Assembly (NCBI GenBank): GCA_050480245.1
Contig: JBCNEQ010000004.1
DNA: 64,000 nucleotides
From: Anoxybacillus sp050480245
GTDB taxonomy: Bacteria > Bacillota > Bacilli > Bacillales > Anoxybacillaceae
Direction: 5' to 3' (one strand)
Positions 26,013 through 33,533 of this stretch are shown here, in pieces. The notes beneath the pieces were generated by a model. That model made no database searches. It was given only the letters and a program-made list of their open reading frames with translations, and was not told where the DNA came from. Position numbers and translations under genes: made by a program. Numbering within the stretch: position 1 is the first letter of the stretch; each line of letters starts with the position of its first letter.

Positions 26013-26236
26013 TTTTCCTCTCCTGAAAAAAATGAGCGAATGAGGCGAATCATCGCATAAACACCTGCCGCTAATCCAAGAAGTAAACCGACAATTAAAA
26101 AAAGCGGTTCGGTGCCAAAACGATCGTCAACAAAACGCCCTCCAAAAATCCCAACTAACACCGATCCGACAAGTTGGGAAGATATCGCCGTCATCAAACC
26201 GATCGCTCGAAACGGATGGCGCTCATGTTGCCGCAT
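26009..26236 (-). CDS. atpZ: AtpZ-type ATP synthase accessory protein
   Basis: A 75-residue two-helix membrane protein. The hairpin AISSQLVGSVLVGIFGGRFVDDRFGTEPLFLIVGLLLGLAAGVYAMIR matches the AtpZ/AtpI-like family found at the head of Bacillus atp operons and linked to Mg2+/Ca2+ supply or Fo assembly. It is the first gene after the operon promoter (26305-26333) and overlaps atpI. Confidence 0.85.
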   Translation of the reverse strand: MRQHERHPFRAIGLMTAISSQLVGSVLVGIFGGRFVDDRFGTEPLFLIVGLLLGLAAGVYAMIRLIRSFFSGEEK

Positions 26237-26304
26237 AAGAAAGCCTCACTTTTCATTTTCAGAATTTACTGTATTTTAAAAAAGGTTATCCTTATCCCTT
26301 TGTA

Positions 26305-26333
26305 AGCATACAATAGCGAAAACTCGATGTCAA
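26305..26333 (-). promoter_or_regulatory. Sigma-A promoter of the atp operon
   Basis: Perfect TTGACA (rev. 26328-26333), 17-base spacer and TATGCT (rev. 26305-26310) on the minus strand, with an A/T-rich upstream stretch. Start of transcription is expected near 26298, about 60 bases before atpZ. Confidence 0.8.
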
Positions 26334-26370
26334 TGTGTTCGGTCACAAAAGTAAGGAAAATTTTTGACAA

Positions 26371-26402
26371 AGAAAAAGGGATGTGCTCCTACATCCCTTT
26401 TT
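26371..26402 (-). terminator. Terminator of the upp-wecB transcript
   Basis: Twelve-base stem AAAAAGGGATGT / ACATCCCTTTTT (26373-26384 with 26391-26402), hexaloop, T-rich on the minus strand. Overlaps the wecB stop. Confidence 0.85.
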
Positions 26403-27540
26403 CATGTTGAAACGGTGTCGGTGGCACATCGCTTTGCTTAAAATAGTAACGAATCGCTTCGGCAATTCGCTTTGATGCCCACCCATCACCGTACGGGTTT
26501 GACGCTTTCGCCATTTGCTCGTATGCTCTTTCGTCTGTTAATAATTCACTTGCTAGCGCATAAATCGTTTGTTCATCCGTTCCAGCTAGCTTGAGCGTCC
26601 CTGCTTCAATGCCTTCTGGGCGCTCCGTCGTGTCGCGTAGCACAAGGACAGGCACACCGAGTGAAGGCGCTTCTTCTTGAACGCCGCCTGAGTCCGTTAA
26701 AATGATGTGCGCGCGCGCCGCAAAGTTGTGGAAGTCGATCACATCTAACGGCTCGATTAAATGAATACGTTCATCGTTTCCTAATATGTCGTTCGCTAAC
26801 TCGCGCACGACAGGATTTAAATGAACAGGATACACAACTTGCACATCATCATAATCTTCTACAAGCCTTTTTACCGCACGGAACATATTTCGCATCGGTT
26901 CACCAAGGTTTTCACGACGATGCGCTGTTAATAAAATCATGCGGCTTCCTGCTACCCTTTCTAAAATCGGATGCGTATATGCTTGGCGCACCGTTGTTTT
27001 TAACGCATCAATCGCTGTGTTGCCCGTAATAAAAATAGCGTGTTCCGGCTTGTTTTCGGCACGTAAATTTTCTGCCGCTTTCGCCGTCGGTGCAAAATGC
27101 AAATCAGCTAATACCCCTGTCAATTGCCGATTCATTTCTTCTGGAAACGGCGAGTATTTATTCCACGTTCTTAACCCCGCTTCCACGTGCCCGACGGCAA
27201 TTTGGTTGTAAAATGCCGCTAGACTCGCGACAAATGTCGTTGTCGTGTCGCCGTGGACAAGCACGATGTCTGGCTTTACTTTTTTCATGACGTCGTCTAA
27301 ACCAGCAAGCGCTCTTGTCGTAATATCGACAAGCGTTTGACGTTCTTTCATAATGTTTAAATCGTAATGCGGTTGAATACCGAAAATATCAAGCACTTGA
27401 TCAAGCATTTGGCGATGCTGCGCTGTGACAGTCACAATCGACTCAATGTCTTCATATTTTTGCAACTCTAAAACGAGCGGAGCCATTTTAATCGCTTCCG
27501 GTCTCGTACCGAAAATCGTCATCACTTTTCGTTTGTTCAT
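26389..27540 (-). CDS. wecB: UDP-N-acetylglucosamine 2-epimerase (non-hydrolysing)
   Basis: Interconverts UDP-GlcNAc and UDP-ManNAc for wall teichoic acid linkage units or other ManNAc polymers; B. subtilis names are mnaA/yvyH. 383 residues, GT-B fold: MTIFGTRPEAIKMAPLVLEL at the N-terminus, VHGDTTTTFVASLAAFY, GHVEAGLRT, LTAHRRENLGEP and the UDP-binding LTDSGGVQEEAPSLGVPVLVLRDTTERPEG. The start at 27540 follows AAGGTGG by six bases; 16 upstream codons are not supported. It is ten bases downstream of upp and probably shares its promoter. Confidence 0.95.
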   Translation of the reverse strand: MNKRKVMTIFGTRPEAIKMAPLVLELQKYEDIESIVTVTAQHRQMLDQVLDIFGIQPHYDLNIMKERQTLVDITTRALAGLDDVMKKVKPDIVLVHGDTTTTFVASLAAFYNQIAVGHVEAGLRTWNKYSPFPEEMNRQLTGVLADLHFAPTAKAAENLRAENKPEHAIFITGNTAIDALKTTVRQAYTHPILERVAGSRMILLTAHRRENLGEPMRNMFRAVKRLVEDYDDVQVVYPVHLNPVVRELANDILGNDERIHLIEPLDVIDFHNFAARAHIILTDSGGVQEEAPSLGVPVLVLRDTTERPEGIEAGTLKLAGTDEQTIYALASELLTDERAYEQMAKASNPYGDGWASKRIAEAIRYYFKQSDVPPTPFQHEKGM

Positions 27541-27550
27541 CGTTCCCACC

Positions 27551-28180
27551 TTATTTCGTTCCGAATAGACGGTCTCCAGCATCGCCAAGACCTGGGACGA
27601 TATAACCGTGATCGTTTAATTTTTCGTCTAATGCAGCGATATAAATGTCGACGTCTGGGTGCGCTTGTTGCACCGCTTCTACTCCTTCTGGCGCGGCGAT
27701 TAAACACATAAACTTAATGTTTTTCGCGCCGCGTTTTTTCAGCGCATGAATCGCTTCCACAGCGGATCCACCTGTCGCAAGCATCGGATCAACGACAATA
27801 AAGTCGCGCTCTTCCACATCTGTCGGAAGCTTGACGTAATACTCCACCGGCTTTAACGTCTCCGGGTCGCGATATAAGCCGATATGTCCGACTTTCGCCG
27901 CTGGAATGAGCTTCAAAATGCCGTCAACCATTCCGATTCCTGCCCGCAAAATCGGGATGATGCCTAGTTTTTTGCCTGCGATCACTTTTGCTTTCGCTTT
28001 GCTGACAGGTGTTTCAATTTCGACTTCTTGAAGCGGCAAGTCGCGTGTAATTTCAAATGCCATGAGCGTCGCCACTTCCTCGACAAGCTCGCGGAACTCT
28101 TTTGTTCCTGTATGTTTGTCGCGAATGTATGTAAGCTTATGTTGAATTAACGGATGATCAAATACGTACACTTTACTCAT
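27551..28180 (-). CDS. upp: Uracil phosphoribosyltransferase
   Basis: Salvages uracil with PRPP to UMP. 209 residues with the conserved LGIIPILRAGIGMVDGI, the PRPP loop FIVVDPMLATGGSA and the C-terminal uracil-binding YIVPGLGDAGDRLFGT. A separate sigma-A promoter lies at 28217-28245, after the glyA terminator. Confidence 0.98.
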   Translation of the reverse strand: MSKVYVFDHPLIQHKLTYIRDKHTGTKEFRELVEEVATLMAFEITRDLPLQEVEIETPVSKAKAKVIAGKKLGIIPILRAGIGMVDGILKLIPAAKVGHIGLYRDPETLKPVEYYVKLPTDVEERDFIVVDPMLATGGSAVEAIHALKKRGAKNIKFMCLIAAPEGVEAVQQAHPDVDIYIAALDEKLNDHGYIVPGLGDAGDRLFGTK

Positions 28181-28216
28181 GTCAGTCGCCCCTTTTTTTC
28201 ATATGCATTCTTGTAA

Positions 28217-28245
28217 ATTTTACATAAAAACAAACGAGGATTCAA
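28217..28245 (-). promoter_or_regulatory. Sigma-A promoter of upp
   Basis: TTGAAT (rev. 28240-28245), 17-base spacer, TAAAAT (rev. 28217-28222) on the minus strand, about 30 bases upstream of the upp start. Confidence 0.6.
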
Positions 28246-28254
28246 CTTACGATT

Positions 28255-28284
28255 TAAAGAAAAAGGTGCCCCGATGGACACCTT
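28255..28284 (-). terminator. Terminator of glyA
   Basis: AAGGTG (28263-28268) pairs with CACCTT (28279-28284) with further partial pairing in the loop; a T-run on the minus strand follows (28257-28264). Confidence 0.75.
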
Positions 28285-29518
28285 ATACGTACAGTGGAAA
28301 TTTTTCAGTTAACGCAGCTACACGACGACGCGCTTCATCTAATTTTTGTTCATCGTCTTTATGTTTGAGCGCAAGCGAAATGATGCGCGCAATTTCGTCC
28401 ATTTCCTCAAGCCCAAAACCACGGCTCGTTACTGCCGCTGTGCCGATGCGAATGCCGCTTGTGACAAACGGGCTTTCTGGGTCGTATGGAATCGTGTTTT
28501 TATTGACTGTAATGCCGATTTCATCAAGCACTTTTTCAGCAACTTTTCCTGTTAATCCGATCGAACGTAAATCAATTAACAATAAATGGTTGTCTGTTCC
28601 ACCAGAGACGAGCGTAAATCCTTCCGCCACGAGCGCTTCCGCCAGACGTTTCGCATTGTTCACAATGTTTTGTGCATACGTTTTGAAATCGTCTTGTAAC
28701 GCCTCGCCGAGCGCGACAGCTTTCGCGGCAATGACATGCATCAACGGACCGCCTTGAATGCCTGGGAAAATCGCTTTATCAATTTGTTTCGCGAACTGCT
28801 CTTGGCATAAAATCATACCTCCGCGCGGACCGCGTAACGTTTTATGCGTTGTTGTCGTCACAAAGTGCGCATATGGAACAGGATTTGGATGCAAGCCTGC
28901 CGCGACAAGTCCAGCGATGTGGGCCATATCGACCATGAAATAGGCGCCTACTTCATCAGCAATTTCACGAAACTTTGCAAAGTCAATCGTGCGAGGATAT
29001 GCGCTTGCCCCAGCAACGATCAATTTCGGTTTATGTTTTAATGCTTTCTCACGAACGTCATCGTAATTAATGCGGTGCGTTTCCGGATCGACGCCGTATT
29101 CAATGAAATTGTATTGGATACCGCTAAAGTTCACCGGGCTCCCGTGTGTTAAATGTCCCCCGTGCGATAAGTTCATGCCAAGTACAGTATCTCCGTACTG
29201 TAAAATTGTAAAATATACCGCCATGTTCGCTTGCGCGCCTGAATGCGGCTGAACATTTACATGTTCGGCACCGAACAATTGTTTTGCACGTTCGCGCGCG
29301 AGCTCTTCAACGACGTCCACATGTTCACAACCACCGTAATATCGACGTCCTGGATATCCTTCTGCATACTTGTTCGTTAATACGGACCCTTGCGCTTCCA
29401 TAACGGCTTCACTCACAAAGTTTTCCGATGCAATTAATTCAATTTTTGTTTGTTGGCGTTTTAATTCATCTTGAATAGCTTGAAATACTTGCGCATCTTG
29501 CTGTGACAAGCGGCTCAT
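28283..29518 (-). CDS. glyA: Serine hydroxymethyltransferase
   Basis: PLP enzyme converting serine and tetrahydrofolate to glycine and methylene-THF. 411 residues; the PLP lysine is in HFVTTTTHKTLRGPRGG at about 222-238, and IELIASENFVSEAV and YPGRRYYGG are the substrate motifs. The start is the ATG at 29518 (MSRLSQQDAQ), six bases after GGGGAGGA. In B. subtilis it also lies between ywlG and upp. Confidence 0.98.
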   Translation of the reverse strand: MSRLSQQDAQVFQAIQDELKRQQTKIELIASENFVSEAVMEAQGSVLTNKYAEGYPGRRYYGGCEHVDVVEELARERAKQLFGAEHVNVQPHSGAQANMAVYFTILQYGDTVLGMNLSHGGHLTHGSPVNFSGIQYNFIEYGVDPETHRINYDDVREKALKHKPKLIVAGASAYPRTIDFAKFREIADEVGAYFMVDMAHIAGLVAAGLHPNPVPYAHFVTTTTHKTLRGPRGGMILCQEQFAKQIDKAIFPGIQGGPLMHVIAAKAVALGEALQDDFKTYAQNIVNNAKRLAEALVAEGFTLVSGGTDNHLLLIDLRSIGLTGKVAEKVLDEIGITVNKNTIPYDPESPFVTSGIRIGTAAVTSRGFGLEEMDEIARIISLALKHKDDEQKLDEARRRVAALTEKFPLYV

Positions 29519-29590
29519 TGACAATCCTCCCCTAAATTGTGAATATTCTTTTTTATCTTAACACATTTTTTAATGAAAAAGTGAACAAAT

Positions 29591-30169
29591 TTAACCGATC
29601 GAACATGATTTGTTCGCCTTTTCTTGTGAATAGACGGCGCGCTCGCCTCCGATGAGTTTCGGTCTCGTTTTGGCAAATGCGAGCATCGCATGGCCAACTT
29701 GTTTTACCGACGTACGAACAGGAACAGCGACGTGCTTTAAATGCATGCCAATGAGTGTAGCACCAATATCAATGCCTGCATCGGCGCGAATATGTTCAAC
29801 GACGACAGGGTCATCTAGCTGTGTATATGCATATGCTGCCATCGCTCCACCTGCGTTGCGAATCGGAATAACGGTCACGATTTCAAGCTGCTTTGTCACC
29901 GCTGTCTGTCGCTCGACAACTAGTGCGCGGTTTAAATGTTCGCAACATTGAAACGCAAGCTGCACCCCTGTTTCATCGCGCCATCGTTTTAATTCTTGAA
30001 ACAACATCGCTGCTACATCCATCGTGCCTGCTGTTCCAATTTTTTCTCCAATGACTTCACTTGTGCTACATCCGATGACGACAACATCTTTTTCCGTTAG
30101 TGACACTTGGGCACGAAACTCCGCAAGCGCCTTTTGCCATTGACTCCGCCATTGTTCCATGTCCGTCAC
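29591..30169 (-). CDS. ywlG: YwlG family protein (TIGR01440/UPF0340)
   Basis: A 192-residue cytoplasmic protein of the UPF0340 family, whose structure class is known but whose reaction is not. Motifs seen: VVIGCSTSEVIGEKIGTAGTMDVAAMLFQEL, LAFQCCEHLNRALVVER and DAGIDIGATLIGMHLKHVAVPVR. The start is GTG at 30169, six bases after GGTGGG; the ribosome site lies in the rpiB-ywlG gap. The longer frame would run into rpiB in another frame and is not supported. Neighbours rpiB and glyA are the same in B. subtilis. Confidence 0.85.
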   Translation of the reverse strand: MTDMEQWRSQWQKALAEFRAQVSLTEKDVVVIGCSTSEVIGEKIGTAGTMDVAAMLFQELKRWRDETGVQLAFQCCEHLNRALVVERQTAVTKQLEIVTVIPIRNAGGAMAAYAYTQLDDPVVVEHIRADAGIDIGATLIGMHLKHVAVPVRTSVKQVGHAMLAFAKTRPKLIGGERAVYSQEKANKSCSIG

Positions 30170-30182
30170 GACAATCCCACCT

Positions 30183-30626
30183 TTATCGTCCATTTTCGTA
30201 AGCGGAAATTTTTTGAATGCGTTTTTCGTGGCGACCCCCTTCAAATGGAGTCGTCAGCCATACTTTCGCAATTTCTCGCGCCAATCCTGGTCCGATGACG
30301 CGCTCACCCATCGCTAACATATTGCTGTCGTTATGCTCGCGTGTCGCCTTCGCGCTAAACACATCATGAACAAGGGCGCAGCGAACTCCTTTGACTTTGT
30401 TTGCTGCAATGCTCATGCCAATGCCTGTCCCACAAATTAAAATGCCGCGGTCAAACTCACCGCTCGCTACTTTCTCTGCGACCGGCAATGCGTAATCTGG
30501 ATAATCGACCGATGTCCCGCACTCACAGCCAAAGTCTGTATATTCGATGCCCATTTCATCCATCAGTTTTTTAATTTCCTCGCGAATACGAATGCCGCCA
30601 TGATCTGATGCAATAGCTACTTTCAC
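30183..30626 (-). CDS. rpiB: Ribose-5-phosphate isomerase B
   Basis: Interconverts ribose-5-phosphate and ribulose-5-phosphate (or related sugar phosphates). 147 residues with the family N-terminus MKVAIASDHGG, the catalytic cysteine in GILICGTGIGMSIAANKVKG at about 64-83 and RALVHD-like RCALVHDVFSAKATREHNDSN. In this gene order it corresponds to B. subtilis ywlF. Terminator upstream at 30655-30694. Confidence 0.95.
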   Translation of the reverse strand: MKVAIASDHGGIRIREEIKKLMDEMGIEYTDFGCECGTSVDYPDYALPVAEKVASGEFDRGILICGTGIGMSIAANKVKGVRCALVHDVFSAKATREHNDSNMLAMGERVIGPGLAREIAKVWLTTPFEGGRHEKRIQKISAYENGR

Positions 30627-30654
30627 GCTTCAACCCCTCCTCAATCATCATAAA

Positions 30655-30694
30655 CAAAAAACCGTCTCTTTTCATTTTAACGGGTCGAGACGGT
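30655..30694 (-). terminator. Terminator downstream of the decayed chemoreceptor
   Basis: ACCGTCTC/GAGACGGT stem (30661-30668 with 30687-30694), 18-base loop, T-run on the minus strand. The last codons of the chemoreceptor remnant run into this stem. Confidence 0.75.
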
Positions 30695-31091
30695 CTTTTC
30701 ACTATTTAATAAATTTGTTTGTCCGGCAATATCTCCGACGAGGGAAATGATTTGACCGACTTCTTTCGCATGATCTTCTAAACGACGTACAACATCGAGC
30801 AACGATTCATTGCTTTTCGCTAATTGCTGAATCTTTTAACGCGGCCTGCTCAAGTTGGGAAAGCGGTTTCGTAATTGAGCGTGCCGCAAAATACGCTAAT
30901 ACACCAGACCAAAAAATGCCGAGCAATAGCGTGACGATAGTGAACGTATTTTTGCTGAACGGAAGCCATTGTTTGATATAATCGTACAGCACATAAATGT
31001 AAAAAGCACTCGTTGAATACGTAATAATCGCTAATACGGTTGCGAAAATGGCTAGCTTTTTTTGTAAGCTAAATGTGTATTTTCCCCCCAT
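30677..31091 (-). pseudogene. Decayed methyl-accepting chemotaxis protein
   Basis: A remnant of a transmembrane chemoreceptor. From an ATG at 31091 (site AAGGGG) the frame gives two membrane helices and the beginning of a HAMP domain (ARSITKPLSQLEQAALKDSA) and then stops at 30807. Shifting frame at about 30825 gives a second piece, QQLAKSNESLLDVVRRLEDHAKEVGQIISLVGDIAGQTNLL, which is from the highly conserved signalling domain, before a stop at 30677. A whole receptor would have roughly 300 or more additional residues: most of HAMP and the methylation helices are missing between the pieces, and everything after NLL is missing too. So there is at least one internal deletion with frameshift and one 3' truncation. 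Not expected to be functional. Confidence 0.85.
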
Positions 31092-31107
31092 TACACATCC
31101 CCTTCGC

Positions 31108-31542
31108 TTATAGCTTTTCGTGCAGCTTTTCGATCGCTTGCTCGAGTTCATCGCGCGTTTGACGATACACGTCAACAGAGCCACCAAACGGATCGATGAC
31201 ATCTTTATCGTCACCCAAAAATTCGTTTAACGTAAACGTTTTTCCTTCTGCCTCTGGAAAGCGTGCTAATACATGTTGCTTATGACTTTCGGTCATCGTC
31301 AATACGTACGTCGCCCAGTCAATATGCTCCTTTGTTAGCAATGAGGCGCGATGATCGATATGAATCCCCTTTTCAGCGAGCACCGCTTTCGCATGTTGTG
31401 ACGCATCGCTCCCATCAGACGCAAAAATGCCTGCCGATCTCACTTGCACATGCGGCAGCTGTTTATGCTTGAGTAGCGCTTCCGCCATCGGACTACGACA
31501 CGTATTTCCTGTACATACAAACAAGACGTTTGTTTGATTCAC
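31108..31542 (-). CDS. ywlE: Protein arginine phosphatase YwlE (low-MW phosphatase fold)
   Basis: Removes phosphate from arginine residues marked by the McsB kinase, opposing ClpCP-dependent turnover. 144 residues with the P-loop VCTGNTCRSPMAEALL at about 9-24; the Thr after Asn in CTGNTCRS is the residue that selects phosphoarginine over phosphotyrosine in YwlE. The general acid is in DVIDPFGGSVDVY. Position between rpiB and mntP matches B. subtilis. Confidence 0.93.
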   Translation of the reverse strand: MNQTNVLFVCTGNTCRSPMAEALLKHKQLPHVQVRSAGIFASDGSDASQHAKAVLAEKGIHIDHRASLLTKEHIDWATYVLTMTESHKQHVLARFPEAEGKTFTLNEFLGDDKDVIDPFGGSVDVYRQTRDELEQAIEKLHEKL

Positions 31543-31573
31543 GATTTACACCTCTCATCGTTTCCCACATGTT

Positions 31574-31694
31574 CACTATCATTATAAAGCAAATCGCATG
31601 ACAAAATATAGTCACTATCAGTATAAAGCAAATCGCATGACAAAGCATAGATGGAATAAAAGAAAAACAAAGCATAGATGGAATAAAAGAAAAA
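31574..31694. repeat. Two adjacent tandem duplications in the ywlE-mntP gap
   Basis: A 39-bp unit starting CACTATCATTATAAAGC occurs at 31574 and again at 31613, nearly identical. Overlapping its end, a 27-bp unit starting CAAAGCATAGATGG occurs at 31641 and again at 31668, essentially identical. There is no coding sign and no terminator in the spacer. Confidence 0.85.
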
Positions 31695-31714
31695 AAGAAC
31701 TTGAAACACCCAGC

Positions 31715-32260
31715 TCATAACGGAAACAAAAGTTTACACGCAAATAAAAGTAAAATCGTACCGCCTAACGCTTCGCTATATGTACCTAACCAACGTTGAA
31801 AACGGCGCCCAAGGAGCAACCCCATCCATGTTAACACCATGCTTGTCAATCCGAACGCGATAACCGCGAATACGATTTCTACTCCATAAATGCCTAAACT
31901 TAATCCGACAGAAAAACTGTCGAGGCTTACGCTAAATGAAAATAAAAACAAACCGATGCCGATCGGCCTCAGCCAATGTTCTTGTTCATGACGAAAGGAG
32001 GCGATGACCATTTGTATGCCGAGAATAAGCAGCAATCCCCCACCGATGTATGTCGCCATATGGCCGAGCCGGACAGATAACAATCGCCCAATCGCCATCC
32101 CGATTAAAGGCATGACAATATGGAAAAAACCGACCGTTAATCCAATATAGGCGATTTGCTTCAGACGAAGTCGAAGCATTCCCATGCCAAGACTGACTGA
32201 AAATGCATCCATCCCTAATGCAAATGCCATCATCGCTAATGTGATCATTTCTCCAATCAT
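31715..32260 (-). CDS. mntP: Putative manganese efflux pump MntP
   Basis: Small membrane exporter that lowers cytoplasmic Mn2+. 181 residues, six helices in two homologous halves, each with an acidic membrane motif: ALGMDAFSVSLGMG at about 14-27 and SVSLDSFSVGLSLG at about 109-122. The same gene is ywlD in B. subtilis. The start at 32260 lies seven bases after AAGGAGG, but that site is part of a strong hairpin (32271-32312), suggesting translational control. No yybP-ykoY manganese riboswitch is visible in the 60-base gap upstream. Confidence 0.92.
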   Translation of the reverse strand: MIGEMITLAMMAFALGMDAFSVSLGMGMLRLRLKQIAYIGLTVGFFHIVMPLIGMAIGRLLSVRLGHMATYIGGGLLLILGIQMVIASFRHEQEHWLRPIGIGLFLFSFSVSLDSFSVGLSLGIYGVEIVFAVIAFGLTSMVLTWMGLLLGRRFQRWLGTYSEALGGTILLLFACKLLFPL

Positions 32261-32267
32261 ATGAATG

Positions 32268-32312
32268 CCTCCTTAGGACGTGCCCTCACGCTAACATATG
32301 CACACCCTAAGG
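32268..32312 (-). promoter_or_regulatory. Hairpin that occludes the mntP ribosome binding site
   Basis: On the minus strand the left arm (rev. 32300-32312) and right arm (rev. 32271-32284) form about 12 pairs: CCTTAGG with CCTAAGG, one mismatch, one G-U, then four more pairs. The right arm's AAGG is part of the Shine-Dalgarno AAGGAGG (rev. 32268-32274). There is no T-run, so it is not a terminator of tsaC. Confidence 0.6.
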
Positions 32313-32322
32313 AATTTAGACA

Positions 32323-33366
32323 TCATTTTTCCATCATTTGTTCATACCCTGCGGCTTTTAATAATCGGTTCATAATCGCTACGCCGATCCCTTCATGTGG
32401 GAACGATTCGCTATAAATGATGTCCACATTCGTTTCATCAAACGTTCGCAATGCGTCATATAGCTGTTGAGCGACCGTGCGTAAATCGTGTCGTTGTCCA
32501 CAAGAAATGACAACGTCTGCTTCATACGTATGACGTTTTTCTTCCGTCGTCAATATTCCCACCTTGAAACCATCGGCACGTTTTTCATTGACAAGTTGTT
32601 GCAAAAAGACGGAAGAACCATGGACAACAACTAACGGAGCTTTCGGTGCGTAATGCACATATTTCATTCCCGGGGATTTCGGCACCGCTTCTTTTTCCAC
32701 AAGCGCGCGATCCATATCGACAACCCCGATCACTCGTTCAATATCTTCTTTCGTCACGCCCCCAGGTCTTAAAATGGTCGGAATGGCTGTCGTACAGTCA
32801 ATGACCGTCGATTCAACCCCAACACCTGTCGGCCCTCCATCGACAACTGCTGCAATACGTCCATCTAAGTCATCAAGCACATGCTTTGCCGTCGTCGGAC
32901 TCGGTCGTCCTGAACGATTCGCACTCGGTGCAGCAATCGGTAGCCCGCTTGCTTGAATAAGCGCAAGAGCAATCGGATGATTCGGCATGCGCACCGCCAC
33001 CGTATTTAACCCCGCAGTCACGCGCGGGGAAACCGCTTCTTTTTTTGGAAGAACAAGCGTTAACGGACCGGGCCAAAAATGTTCCATCAATGTATATGCG
33101 ACAGGAGGAATGTCGCAAGCAATATCATGCAATTGCTCTGTTGCTGCAATGTGGACAATGAGTGGATTATCACTCGGCCTTCCTTTCGCGACAAAGATGT
33201 TTTCCACAGCAGATGTGGACATGGCGTTCGCTCCAAGCCCGTACACTGTTTCTGTCGGAAACGCAACAAGCTCGCCTCGCTGTAAATACGAAGCAGCCTG
33301 TAAAATCTGTGGATAAGTCGTTAATTCATCCACATTTTTATCCACAAAAAACACATGTGTCTTCAA
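32323..33366 (-). CDS. tsaC: L-threonylcarbamoyladenylate synthase (Sua5/TsaC type)
   Basis: Makes threonylcarbamoyl-AMP from threonine, bicarbonate and ATP for the t6A37 modification of ANN-reading tRNAs. The 347-residue product has the YrdC domain (GELVAFPTETVYGLGANA at about 31-48; KGRPSDNPLIVHI; SGLPIAAPSANRSGRPSPTTAKHV) plus the C-terminal Sua5 domain (about 215-347), as in B. subtilis YwlC. The start is TTG at 33366, eight bases after GAGG, giving MKTHVFFVD, which aligns with the MKTKRWFVD start of YwlC. Three DnaA-box sequences lie inside its first codons. Confidence 0.92.
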   Translation of the reverse strand: MKTHVFFVDKNVDELTTYPQILQAASYLQRGELVAFPTETVYGLGANAMSTSAVENIFVAKGRPSDNPLIVHIAATEQLHDIACDIPPVAYTLMEHFWPGPLTLVLPKKEAVSPRVTAGLNTVAVRMPNHPIALALIQASGLPIAAPSANRSGRPSPTTAKHVLDDLDGRIAAVVDGGPTGVGVESTVIDCTTAIPTILRPGGVTKEDIERVIGVVDMDRALVEKEAVPKSPGMKYVHYAPKAPLVVVHGSSVFLQQLVNEKRADGFKVGILTTEEKRHTYEADVVISCGQRHDLRTVAQQLYDALRTFDETNVDIIYSESFPHEGIGVAIMNRLLKAAGYEQMMEK

Positions 33367-33531
33367 CTTTTTCACCTCATAAATATTCCAAGTTGCTTAT
33401 TTTTTATCGACCGCTCATAAGCATTTTACAACAAATTCTTCAATGAGTATAAAACATTCGCAAAAAACACACAACATTTGTTCACAAATTGTGGATAATT
33501 AACCCGTTTTTGTTGATAAATTTGTGGATAT
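33308..33531. promoter_or_regulatory. DnaA-box cluster
   Basis: Perfect TTATCCACA/TGTGGATAA boxes at 33308-33316, 33338-33346 and 33490-33498, and one-mismatch boxes at 33326-33334 (TCATCCACA), 33478-33486 (TTGTTCACA), 33511-33519 (TGTTGATAA) and 33523-33531 (TGTGGATAT). They span the start of tsaC and the tsaC-spoIIR gap. B. subtilis is known to have DnaA-box clusters outside oriC; my recollection is that one is at ywlC, the tsaC homologue. Confidence 0.8.
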
Positions 33532-33533
33532 GT

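Noticed and set aside
32261..32322. yybP-ykoY manganese riboswitch before mntP
   Set aside because: The gap is only about 60 bases and lacks the conserved internal-loop motifs; only the Shine-Dalgarno hairpin is seen.
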